Below, in pieces: positions 10,633 to 21,522 of a stretch of 64,000 bases of DNA (position 1 is the first letter of the stretch; every line of letters begins with the position of its first letter). The stretch is from Xiphias gladius. Lineage: Eukaryota; Chordata; Actinopteri; Istiophoriformes; Xiphiidae. A program made the position numbers and the translations under genes. Where the stretch lies: positions 9,930,001-9,994,000 of the forward strand of contig NC_053420.1 of assembly GCF_016859285.1 (NCBI RefSeq). Direction: 5' to 3'. A model generated the notes under the pieces. The model was not told where the DNA came from, ran no database searches, and saw only the letters and a list, made by a program, of their open reading frames with translations.

Positions 10633-11510
10633 ATGGGCACCCGGAGTTTCAGAGGGGTATGAATTTGATACAAACAAGCCCAAACTATCATCAATAAATA
10701 CAGATAAAATAAAAATAGTCAGTGATTGTCAGTGATTTGTTCTTTTCAAAATAAAGTGTCTCGTTAAAAATTTGCAGATACAAAAGTGAGCGAATATCTT
10801 ATTAGTATGTGAGGTGTGTTGTGTCGCACATGTACCGCATCAGGCTGCATGTGACGTCTATGTGAGCATGTACACTTGAACAGACATTATAGCAGTCATC
10901 TTGGCTCAGCGCTATGACTGCTCTGAAGGGGGTTTGTTTGTTTAGGTGTTTGCTCTCTGTTCGAAGATAAATGTATGAGAAGTCGCATAAACCTGATGAC
11001 TGAACAAAATATCCCGGCCAGTTTACTCTGGTGCCACTTGGAGGCAGTAAGGCTACATTTGTATTGTCTGAAAAATATTTATTTTCTTCCATTTTGACAT
11101 TAATTTCCATTTCTACAGGCAAGATGAGACCAAATCAGTAGCCTTTAGGTCAAACTGGATTTCTATTTACTTGTTTTTGTTTTTGTTTTAACTCTGGAAC
11201 CCTGAAATATTGCATTGCTCTGTTTAAGAGAAGAAAACAATACAATACCACGACTTTTTTTTTTTTTTTTGAGACTGTAAGAGGTGATGATGGAGCTCTT
11301 TTGTCTTTTTTGAGGCTGCTGTAGTTTCACTCAGAGCTGGTTAGCATCTACAAATGAACACAGTTCCTCTAATGCAGTTTTTAACATGTGTATGATATAT
11401 TTTTGAATATATCATTAATGTATTCCATGAATTTTAAAAGTTTGCAGTGTTCGTGAGTAGAGCAAATCAGACAGAAATCGAGACTACAAAGGCAGCAGTG
11501 GACAGTTTAC
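10633..11510. other. Intergenic DNA, no gene seen
   Basis: Contains one minus-strand open frame of 106 codons (10802-11122) with no recognisable protein family, treated as chance. Confidence 0.55.
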
Positions 11511-12352
11511 AGTGGTGGAATGGAACTAATGGTACCGTTACCTATATACTGTACTCACGGTACTGTTTTGAGCTACCTGCATTTTACTTGAGTATTCCCA
11601 GTATCTGCCCCTTTACACAACCACTCCATTACATTTATAGATTAAAATATTGTACTTCTGACTCCACTTCATTTATCTGCAGTGCTTCGGAAAACATTTT
11701 ACATACAAAACATGAGATCCGTTTACGTTTTCCGTTTTGTCAAAGAATAAACTATCCACCTAAACTAGCTAAAACATCAAGATGCGTAGTAATAATAATC
11801 CAATACTACATTTTCTCATGCATGATGTGTATTTTTAATTTTGGTACATTTTGCTTCTGTACCTTTAAAACAAGGAACATGGACGCAATCCAAACCAAAC
11901 ACTATTTGGGTAGTAAATTTCTTTAATATTTTTTCTTGGTCTACTTGCTACTTTTAACTTTTACTCTACTACATATCTGAGAGAAATCTTGTATTTTTAC
12001 TCCATTACATTTATTCAGCAGCTTCGGTAACTAGTTACTTTTGAGATGAAGATTTTTTTTTTTTAGACAAAAGTCAGTTTATATGGATCAGTTTATAAAA
12101 TATATTGTTTTGCATCAAAATACCAAGCAGTATATGGAGCAGTTACAATTAGCCCAATCTAGTCATCTGGTTGATACATCAATCAATTTGATCTACTAAG
12201 GTACTTCAGGTACCTTTTGCTGATAATCCTTTACTGCACCTTTACTTACGTAACATTTTGAATGCAGGACTTTTACTTGTAATGGAATATTTTTATACTG
12301 TGGCGTTGAAACTTTTACTGAAATAAATGATCTGAATACTTTTCCCGCCACT
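11511..12352. mobile_element. MITE family C, copy 3 (possibly two overlapping copies)
   Basis: Starts with TGGTGGAATGGAACTAATGG and ends with CTGAATACTTTTCCCGCCAC, the two ends of family C. Internally TTTTACTCCATTACATTTAT-type phrases occur twice (about 11620 and 12000), so this is either one longer copy with filler or one copy inserted into another. Confidence 0.65.
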
Positions 12353-13504
12353 GCCTCTACTCACCAAGATGTTGTTTTTTTTTTGTTAACTTTGCAGAAC
12401 ATTTTTTGGAGAAACAAGTGACGCACCTCCCAAGGTTCCCCATGGGCTGTAACCGGGAAACATACGCAGCAGAGTCAACCAGCAGAAGACCAGTCAACAA
12501 CTCACTCAGCAGGAAAGAGGGCCGCTGGCTCCATTCAAACAACATAACTATGCAACAGTATATTACCTTATTTACTACCATGTGGAAAAAACTCTGAATG
12601 GATCCAATCAGGCTTGTAATAAATGTTTAATCTCTAGTTCCCAATGAGGATTTAATGTTGTTATTTTCCCTTTAAAGGCCCTGTAAACGTATTTTTCTCA
12701 ATCTGCCTTTTACTATTAGTTACGGGATCCTATTTCTGCTTAAGTTTGACAGTTTTGTTGTTTTCACATTTCTGTCTTTCTTTTTTTTCTCTGAGCTCCT
12801 TTCATGGGTTTGAAGTGGGCAAGGCTCATGTAAAAAAAAAGCTGATGTCCCATACATCTGCGCACCATCAGGATTTAGCAATATTTAGTTCTTTAGTTTG
12901 TAAGTGCTACTCTCTTAATAAATTATACCAAAAGATGTTTTGTAACTTTTTATTGACGCTTATTTAATCATGAATAGAAGAAGGAGAATTATTGCCCGAA
13001 TCTGCAGGTCCCCTTGACCTCACAAAGCGTGATAGTTTCAGATCATTGTTTATCTGTCCGGCTACAACCTTACTTGGGGTGATTCACTCTCACTGCACTG
13101 CTATTGTAACGTCATCTTTGGGCACAGCGCGCAGCTGTTTTCAGTGAAAACACTCTAAGAATCAACTGTACTGTACACTACCTGCTCGGCACCAGGCGAC
13201 AAACAGACAGTTGGCAAATAGCTGGTGAACATAGTGGAGCATTTAGCAGCTGAAGAGCCAGAAATTTCCCTCAGGGGTTGGCAGAGACCAAAAACAGAGC
13301 TAAAAAGAGAGTGCGCTTCATTCACCAAGTGGAGAGAAACACATCTCATAATGAACAACCCTTTCTGCAAGAAATTACATTTTTATACTACTAAACTGTT
13401 TTCCTAATTATGCTGTGGTAAAAAAAGTAATCACTGTCTGGGTTATGTACAGAGGCACCTTCTTTTAGAGTGAATGAATTAAGCTCTACATTTATTACCT
13501 GCAG
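12353..13504. other. Intergenic DNA, no gene seen
   Basis: Short frames only, none recognised. No repeat family identified. Confidence 0.55.
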
Positions 13505-13835
13505 CGGTCTTGTTGGGTGGTGGGATGGATGGTGGGCATACAAAGTGTACGACTGTCACACTACAGACCAGGGTTTCGCATGCACAGCCCCGTCTGTGGT
13601 TAGGTTTAAGCAACAAAAGCGCTTTGGTTAAGTTAAAGGAAAGATTGTGGTTTTGGTTAGATGAGAATAAACATGTTGTGTCTGAAGTCACTGTGAATGT
13701 TTTTTGTCTCAAACCAGACCAAAGTCTTTCCCTAACCTTAACCAAGTGCTGTAACCATCAAAAAGTCCAATAATGCTGTTGTCACTACAAGTGGATCCTG
13801 TACTGCAAGATCGGATATTTTTGTGGAAAAACAAA
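13505..13835. mobile_element. Repeat family F, copy 1
   Basis: Shares ordered phrases with 37240-37510: GGTTTAAGCAACAAAAGC, GTTGTGTCTGAAGTCACTGT, CAAAGTCTTTCCCTAACCTT, AATAATGCTGTTGTCACTAC and GTACTGCAAGATCGGATATT. Non-coding. The type of element is unknown. Confidence 0.6.
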
Positions 13836-14532
13836 TACGCTGTCAGCATCTTACTGATTTATTCCATATCAACATTTTTGCAACTTGCCAAATACGCAAC
13901 AAGTCCTCCAAGCTAAATGACCTCATAGGTCATTTGTCCATACCCGTGAAAATTACCAATAGGAGCGTACCAGTGGTGCGGTTAGGACTGTGGAACGGTC
14001 ACGGTTTTCAAACAGGAAAAAAACAGCAGTCTCTTGTGTCAAATTCTTGTGTTTTGTTGATCCTAAAATGGACTTTGTCACTCTTTATACTACATCACCT
14101 GACTTCCTCCTTTGCTCCCGTCATAATTAGTACGGCCACTAGAGGTCGCCTAACAATAAAACGCAACTGTGGGTCGTAGTAAGCTGCTCGTACAGACGAC
14201 CGGTGGGGTCATTTTTTACAGGAGGTCATTCTCCAAATTCAATAATTAACAATATTTCCAAATTATGTTAATAGACATGTAGTCTGGTCAGCATTATAAT
14301 TCCTTCAAAACATAATTGCCGTTGCCAAATTAGTTGTATATAAATTAAATTTCCAGTAGTCTGGGTTTAAATAAATAATAAAGTTGCACTATAACTGCTG
14401 CATGTGTAAATAATCAACTGTTTGCTAGCAAGTTCACCATGTCAATGTAAAGGGTGTTTAGTTTAAAGCTTGGCCTCCCAAGTGGCCAAAAAAATAGTTA
14501 TGCAGGTTTAGGATTTGAAGCCAGGGCTGTAA
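13836..14532. other. Intergenic DNA with a repeat-like phrase
   Basis: A moderately GC-rich phrase at about 14130-14215 (GGCCACTAGAGGTCGCCTAA) resembles common fish repeats. No gene is seen. Confidence 0.4.
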
Positions 14533-14992
14533 AGGAATAATTCGACATTTTGGGAAATAAATTGGTTTGCTTTCTTGCTGCGAAAGAGATGAGAAGATCA
14601 ATACCACTCTCAAGTCTTTACCCTAAATATGAAGAAACAGCTAGCAGCCTGTTAGCTTAGCTTAACATAAAAACTGGAAACACGGGAGACAGCTAGCCTT
14701 GTTCTGGCAAAAAGTAACAATCCATTTCACTAATAAACACATTATATCATGTTTGTTTAGTCTTTATAAAAGTGTAGAAAAGTGTAAAAAACATTGTGTT
14801 TTTACAAGGTGTTGTGTGTACCTTTGGACAGAGCCACGCTATCTGTGTACCCCTGTTTCCAGCCTTTGTGCTTAGCTAAGATAATGGTCTGCTAGCTCCA
14901 GCTACATATTTGCTGTACAGACACAAGATTGTCAAGCTTCTCTCCCCAGAAAAGAAATTAAGCATGTTTCCTAAAATCTCGAACTATTCGTT
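14533..14992. mobile_element. MITE family A, nearly complete copy
   Basis: The left end AGGAATAATTCGACATTTTG and the right end, read in reverse as CGAATAGTTCGAGATTTTAG, are imperfect terminal inverted repeats. Internal GTTAGCTTAGCTTAACATAA and AGACAGCTAGCCTTGTTCTG are the family hallmark. Flanks read TAA and TTTAA, compatible with a decayed TTAA target duplication as used by piggyBac and Kolobok-like elements. No transposase. Five more copies lie in the window. Confidence 0.75.
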
Positions 14993-16250
14993 TAAATCAA
15001 GCCAACATTTCTGTGGAAATAAAAAAAAAAAAAATTAAAAATCAGGTTTTCCAAATTTAGTTCTTTCTGCAGGAACACATGATTAATGTTTTTTTCTAAA
15101 CATATGTATTTTCATTTTTAACTAATTATTTATTTGATTTAGGAAAAGAATACACCAATGAAAAGTTAGTATACTGTTCACACGGGCAGAAATCTTCACC
15201 TTGGTCAAGAGTTTGTTGATTCTTTGAGTGTCCCCTTCATCTCAGCTACAGCTCTCTGATCTTCCATGAACCCATTCTTCACATCCCTGTACCCACGAAA
15301 CCAACACATGCCACTACACAACACATGAGTTCATCTCTACACACATTTCAGGTGAATGACACTTGGCGGCTCTCCAAAGCAAAGAGTGGGATTGAGAAAC
15401 CAAAGGTAAAGTTACTCCTGCCTGTGTTATAACACTTGGCAGTGTTTTTGTGTGCTCTATCTGTCCATCAAAGGCTTTGGGTTCAACACTTGTGAAAAAG
15501 CCAAACAAGATGGCAATACAGAATCTGTGTCAGCTGTTGAAGAGGCTGAGGGGACAAACATATCAAAGTTTGTACCGTTAAAGGCCTTGAGAGTCAACAT
15601 ACAGCATGTGTACACTATGTGACATTATCTAAAGAGGGAAAAACTGTTTTCACACTGTACTTTTGCAGATATGCCAGGGATACATCTTTTGAGCATGACA
15701 GAAAACAAAGAAGCTGCGTATAGAGCACTTTTTTATAAACAAAATTTGCAGAATGAAAAAAAAAAAGTCAAGTAGCGGTTCTTTAAATCCTAGTGAGGAG
15801 GACACTGGGATGAGGAAAAACCCCAACAACCTTTGAATGGAAAGAAAAACAGGACCACCGAAGAAATAGCAAGGATGGTATGAACCTAGTGAGCAGCATA
15901 AACATGGAAAAATGCGTGTAATAACAATTATAACAACAATAAGCCAAGTGGTAAACTATTGTGAAAAAGTGAGTACGTCTGCAAGTGAATAATAAGTGAA
16001 ACTGCTTTTGATTCGACAAAGACAAGCATTTTTTTTGTATTTGTCACACAAATGTAAAGGATAAAACAAAGTAGATAATAATAATTATTATTATAAATAA
16101 TGAAACACAGCTTATGTTATCATTAAAGAAAACAGTTAAATTAGGAGGGTACGGTATGTCTACAGCTCAATGTTGCAATACAAGCAGTACACTGGACTTT
16201 AATTTTATCAGTGGTGTTTCGACCGACTACACTGTAAAAAATGTAGGTTT
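14993..16250. other. Intergenic DNA, no gene seen
   Basis: AT-rich with A-runs. Open frames are short and unrecognised. Confidence 0.55.
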
Positions 16251-16254
16251 GGGA

Positions 16255-16425
16255 GTGAGTTGCTGCCTCAAGTGAAGAAGTTCAAGTATCCTGGGGACTT
16301 GCTCATGAGTGAGGGTAAAACGCAGCGTGAGACTGACAGGCTCAGTGGTGAGGTGTCAGCTGGACCATTGCGGGGAAGAGGGAGCCAAGCCGGAAGGTTT
16401 TCTCAGCTTTTTCTTGGCAGCGGTG
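16255..16425 (+). mobile_element. Non-LTR retrotransposon reverse-transcriptase fragment
   Basis: Translates to LPQVKKFKYPGDLLMSEGK followed by TQRETDR, close to the LPQVEEFKYLGVLFTSEG signature found in many fish LINE polyproteins. The following GGAAGAGGGAGCCAAGCCGG also fits that ORF but out of frame, so it is a broken relic. Clade is not resolved. Confidence 0.55.
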
Positions 16426-17570
16426 CCTCAGGTGTATTGATTTTTGTGTCCAGCACCCATCTCACTGAGGTTTTGCGAATGTGCACAGAACCTCTTCGAC
16501 AAGTCAATATTTCAAATAATTGGTTTGAGATGTCAGTATGATCAATATGCATGGGAGGATTGTAGAACTGGGCTTTGGTGTCACAAAATGTCCAAGAATG
16601 GTCCTATACTTTGATTTCAGAGTCAAAAAAACAGCAAAAAGTAGAAACTATACTTTATAGAAAGACTCCTCACTGTGACTCCTGTGAGGTGAGGAGTTAC
16701 TTCCCGGTTTCAGAAAAATTAATGCTAATACTAATTTCATTTATCTTAATGCCAAGAATAATTGCAAACTTACTTTACACAATTTTCAGAGCTTTGATGC
16801 ACTTATGATCAAAATTTAACTCTTGACTGAGCAGCTTTAGGCCAAATACGCACATGTTGAACTGAGCCACACTGAAAGCTGGAACGGTTGAAGAAACATG
16901 TACTTTCAGTACGGTGAAAATTGAGATGCAGCCAAAGGCTTTCTCAGAAGGAAGATAACAGCTAAAACTGCAATATTAAAAAGGATGAAATAAAGAGCGT
17001 TTAATTTTTAACAGAAAGGAAGGAAAGAACATGCAGGTCCAAGGGAGGAGAGGTGGTTCTGCAGAGAGATGAAGCACCTCCTTCAGCCACAATATGACCA
17101 CATGCTAAACACAGCAAAAGCATTTGCTCTGCATTGACCCACCAATTTGAAATGAGTTGAAGTTGGCTTGATAACTTTGAGAGGGTTCGGCAGAATTTTT
17201 TTTTTTTACAGGCGTCTGCAAAACCTCAACAATCTTCAGAAAGGGGTGGGATAAGAGGGTCTAATATAGAGGAGAGAGACATCAAGATTTATTCAGATGG
17301 TATATTTATTGATGCTCTTAACTACTGATGCACAAAAAGGTGCTTTTCTGTAAATTATAGCAAACAACAGTTTAATGAGCTAAAACCTCAGTTTTCAGTA
17401 AGGCAACACTGAAAGATGGAAATAGAAGCAGGAATCAAATTTTTCCTTGTCTCAGTTCCTTTGCTGGATGGTGTGTAGATCAATAATGACAAACCTTACT
17501 CATGTAGATTACAAGACTGTATAATTACAATCTGATATTTATTTTATCCATATATCGTATATATGAAATG
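16426..17570. other. Intergenic DNA, no gene seen
   Basis: No coding or RNA signal. Unassigned. Confidence 0.5.
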
Positions 17571-17572
17571 GA

Positions 17573-17772
17573 CTATACCTTTGTATTTTTTACAATTATT
17601 TTTAGATTTTTGCCATTTTACCTTTATTGGGCAGTGACAGTGCAGATAAAGACAGAAGAAAAGGGGGAGAGAGGGATACAACATTGAAGAAAAGTCCCTG
17701 GCTGGATTTGAACCAGGGACAATGCAGTTACACAGCATGCATCTGAACCACAGGGTCATGGATCTGAACCAC
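17573..17772 (-). repeat. tRNA-related dispersed repeat fragment
   Basis: Contains TTTTTGCCATTTTACCTTTA, a purine-rich stretch (GAAGAAAAGGGGGAGAGAGG) and GGCTGGATTTGAACCAGGGA, which on the minus strand gives a tRNA box B-like GGTTCAAATCC. This combination is a familiar fish repeat. The cloverleaf does not fold into a convincing tRNA. Confidence 0.5.
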
Positions 17773-17788
17773 TATACATTTATATATA

Positions 17789-18248
17789 GCACTGTGCAAA
17801 AGTTTTAGAGACTAAAAGTAAAGTATGGGGTTTTTTTTTTTTTTAAATATTGCCATGAATAGTTTTCATTTATCAGTTAACTTGATACAAAATGCCGTCA
17901 AAAGAAAGAACCTAAATCACATCAGTATTTGGCGTGACCACCCTTTAAAGCAGCACCAGTTCTCCTCGGTACACTTGAACGCCATTTGTCAAGGTACTTG
18001 GCAGGCAAGTGGTTCCAAGCATCACGGAGAACTTACCACAGTTCTATCCACACTGTGGATTTAGGCCGTCTCAGTGTCTTCTGTCTCTTCATGTGATCAC
18101 AGACAGACTCCATGATGTTGAGATCGGGGCTCTGTGGGGGCCAGACCGTCTGCTGCAGACTCATTGTATCATGCTGCAGAATGAATTTGGGACTGATCAG
18201 ATGCTGATGCCTGATAGTATTGTGTGATGGATAAGAATCTAAAATCTG
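17789..18248 (-). mobile_element. Tc1-like transposon, 3' fragment with right terminal repeat
   Basis: The terminal phrase CACTGTGCAAAAGTTTTAG at 17790-17808 is the Tc1-like end. On the minus strand the body reads as the C-terminal part of a Tc1 transposase, with PQSPDLNIMESVCDHMKRQK recognisable (DDE-domain tail, family PxSPDLNPIE). In-frame stops and gaps occur. The 5' half of the element is missing. Confidence 0.75.
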
Positions 18249-19325
18249 AAGTGCCTAGAAGTTTTACAAAGTACTTATTCCCAGAGTAAGAGATCCCCCA
18301 TGGTTTGCATTGACTCATCTTCACAGTAAGCAGACCAGACAGGAGCATAGGTGCTTCATCATCTGAGGTCAGGCAAGGTACAGACCAAAAACACACAAGA
18401 AAACAACTGTACTTTCCAGTCTGCCTCATTCAGATGAAATTAGGACAACTCAGAATTGAGAGGGTCAAGAACTGAGTCGAATTTTTCAGCAGAAGGAGCC
18501 TTGCAGGTATTAATCTAGTGTTTTGATCCATGTAATGCAACTGTTGCATTATCTTACACAACAGACAAACATCGGCACACACACGCCTGCGTGCACGTGT
18601 CCAACAAATGGAACAGCTTGTATGGTTTCACAACAAGCTACTAGTCACCCTGGCAAAAATTCTCCAATTGCACAAAACGGGAGGGCAAATGCCCAGGTAA
18701 ACACACACTAAAACACTGATACACGCATGAGCGCGCAACTGCCAAAATGTGTAATAGTTATTTGATCAGGTCATGTTGACAGATCGACCCTTTAATGATA
18801 AACAGACAGACATCCCTTCTGTTCTCCCCAGGAGGCAGCAGACCGCAGGACCCTGACTTCCTCTGCGGGCTGTTAATAGAGAACACAGCTCGGGTCAAAC
18901 AAATAAACAGGCTGCCGGACACGCACAGAAACCTCCCAGCTCCCAGTTTACCATTTTTGTTTTTTTACCGTAAATGGGTGGAATGAACAAAATGTTTTTC
19001 TGACCCTGTGACCCTCTGAGCCAAAAGCTTGATAAGACATTAGAGGATGTCCATTTTTTTTTCAAAAAAAAAAAAGGACCAGTCCAACAAGTTTCACTTG
19101 GCTCTTGAAGAGACAAGAGACATGATTTACTGTAAAAAAAAAAAAAAAAAAATTAATAGTCATAGAGGTATTCATAAAGGTAACAACTGTTAATGGTAAT
19201 ACTAATCAGTTAATATGACATTTTTATTTTATGCAGAGTTGACAAAACAGCTAGAAAATACTTTTTTCTAATTTTTCCGAAGTACATATATTTTATTATC
19301 AATTGCTTATGGATGATTGATACAG
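18249..19325. other. Intergenic DNA, no gene seen
   Basis: Contains A- and T-rich runs (19050-19155). No gene or family recognised. Confidence 0.5.
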
Positions 19326-19329
19326 TTGC

Positions 19330-19440
19330 TTCGCAAAGTGTTCAGTGCTGTGTTTTTACACACCACAACCCGTAATGACAAAGCTGAAGCTGAAACACGT
19401 TTTTCTAAGTATTCGTTTGCAAATGTATTAAAAATAAATC
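19330..19440. mobile_element. Second Tc1-like remnant (terminal region)
   Basis: The phrases GCAAAGTGTTCAGTGCTGTG, CCCGTAATGACAAAGCTGAA and GCAAATGTATTAAAAATAAA match, in order, the non-coding flank of a widespread fish Tc1-like element. No transposase part remains. Confidence 0.5.
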
Positions 19441-19844
19441 AAGTTCTAGAGATATCTTAAGCAGTATCAGGGTAAGCACGATAAAGTACAGTAGCAAAAA
19501 AAATTTAATTGATGAAATATAACAAGGCTTGTAAAATTTATTAGACATTTAAAGGAAACTAAAATATTTTATCAAGTAAATCACTGATCTAATCTATCAT
19601 ATTCCATTGTATTTGATTCCAATATTACTCAATTTCCTTGTAGAACAACAAAATGAAAATTGTTGAGCTTGATAGTTCATTTTTGACCCTGGAAACAAAA
19701 CAATTACAACTCAGGGTCCACTTACTTTCTCGAATGTGTCCTTTTATATTGTTTTGTGTTTCTTTTACGTCTTGTCTTTGAATTGTCTTGTCGTTGAAAG
19801 GTGCTAACAAATAAACTTGCCTTGTTCCAGAGCTTTTGGCCATA

Positions 19845-20105
19845 TCAATCAGTCTTCTTCAGCAGATGAAGTTTCCTCAGTTGTGGTGGACCTATAGGTG
19901 TTTAAACTTACTGTTTTTCTGGGTACTTGTAGCTTAACTCTTAAGCCATCATGGACGAGAGGTCATAAAAGCTCTCAGAATAAAGTCTGAACACCTACGG
20001 TTGATGACTGAGCAAACTCCATCTGCTGATGAAGACCATGCGACACAATCTAAAGACCTTGAGTTGAGATTGTTTTGTCAATGAAAACTCTTCTCTGTGA
20101 CCTCT
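19845..20105. mobile_element. Fold-back element (imperfect inverted repeat, about 260 bp)
   Basis: The left arm CAGATGAAGTTTCCTCAGT (about 19864-19882) pairs with the right arm ACTGAGCAAACTCCATCTG (about 20008-20026) with two mismatches. CTATAGGTGTTTA pairs roughly with GAACACCTACGG inside. A short non-autonomous transposon is the simplest reading; no coding content. Confidence 0.55.
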
Positions 20106-20689
20106 TTTCTTCCTGAACTGCTGGTTTTCATTTCTTCTAAATCTACATGGCAACAAAAAATGAACTTTTCACTCTTTAACACACTTTACTGTGTGCTGTC
20201 GACTACACACTGTAACTCAACACAAATGACAGCAGTTAAATCAGGCCCCACAGAGGCTTAACTTAATACTGAACAGAGCCATTTAAAGTTTTACAGTGCT
20301 CGTTTGGAGAAAATGACTTCCGCCACGGTGAAATAATATTTACCACCCAATAAACTGTCACTGATGCATTATTAAGAGTAACTACACCTACCACCTTTTA
20401 CAAGAAACCTTTAACAGCAGTTAAACTGCACTAAATATTCTTCTGATTATAGAAAAGCTAAGCCACAGAGACGTGAGAAGCCTCTTTCCTACTAACAGCC
20501 TGTTTTTCTACTTTCTGTCCGTACTCAAAAACGAGCACAACAAGTTTACAGCGGATCAGAGTCCTCCAGTCTGAGACCTTGAGGAGGTGGTTCAGGGAGA
20601 AATCGATATGGTTAAACGAAATACAGTAGCAAAAACAGAGTTAGGAAAGAGGGAGAGAGATGAAGAGAGACACAGAGGAGAGTATATAT

Positions 20690-20690
<1 letters not shown>
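20106..20690. other. Intergenic DNA, no gene seen
   Basis: Unassigned, ending in purine-rich GAGAGAGA sequence next to the CA microsatellite. Confidence 0.5.
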
Positions 20691-20733
<43 letters not shown>

Positions 20734-20740
20734 GCACACA
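20691..20740. repeat. (CA)n microsatellite
   Basis: About 20 CA units followed by CG-interrupted units. Confidence 0.95.
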
Positions 20741-21522
20741 TGTTGGTGTGATTACGCAGTGAGGGGTTAACGATCAGGTGGGCGGCCTCATCGGTGTAAT
20801 AACATCTGTGGAGAGGTCAGTCACTCTGTGGCCCTGCTGGCCCCCGACAATCATCCGACATGGATGCACAGTGAGCCTGTACACACACATACACACACCT
20901 ACTGTACACATGTAGTTTAGTATCTTTGCACGGGCTTCCTGACTCTTTTACAACTGATTTATAAAATTTTTATTGCCACTTTACAGTTGACTGTCTCTCC
21001 CTCTGCCCTCCTCCTGCCTCAGGTCATTGAGCACTGTAGTATTAAAGGTACCAACAGTTTAGACAAACAAATTGTACAGGTCCATATTTATCAAGTTGGT
21101 CAGCATTAACAGTGCCAAAGGTTTATAGTCAGTTTAAGTCATCAAACTAAGTCAATCAGTAAAATGTTTTTCCTGTGAAGGACTCAACTTTTATATTTTC
21201 TTGAAACCTAAAATGCTTTTATAGTGTGTGGAACCGTCCAACCAGCACAAGTTAATCCATTTCATATTAATAATGGAGAGGGAACAAGGTAAATCCAACC
21301 GGGCAAAGCTCCAGAGCCACAGAGCCCTGACAAACCCCAGGTTTACTCCATTGGGGTCTAAATCAATCTGATTAATCACAAATTTGTTACAAATTTGCTC
21401 CACTGAAATAGAATATCAACTCCGAAAGGTCCTCCACCCTCCATCTTGTGGCCCTGATCTTGTAGAGTCACAGTCTAGTTTTAAGACCTGAATTGTTTTA
21501 GTTTATAATATAATTTGTTGTT
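20741..21522. other. Intergenic DNA, no gene seen
   Basis: No coding signal recognised. Confidence 0.5.

Noticed and set aside
11447-11926. 159-codon plus-strand open frame
   Set aside because: Lies within a family C repeat copy; no known protein.
17700-17765. Possible tRNA near GGATTTGAACCAGGGA
   Set aside because: A box B-like motif is present but no cloverleaf closes; it fits a dispersed tRNA-related repeat.
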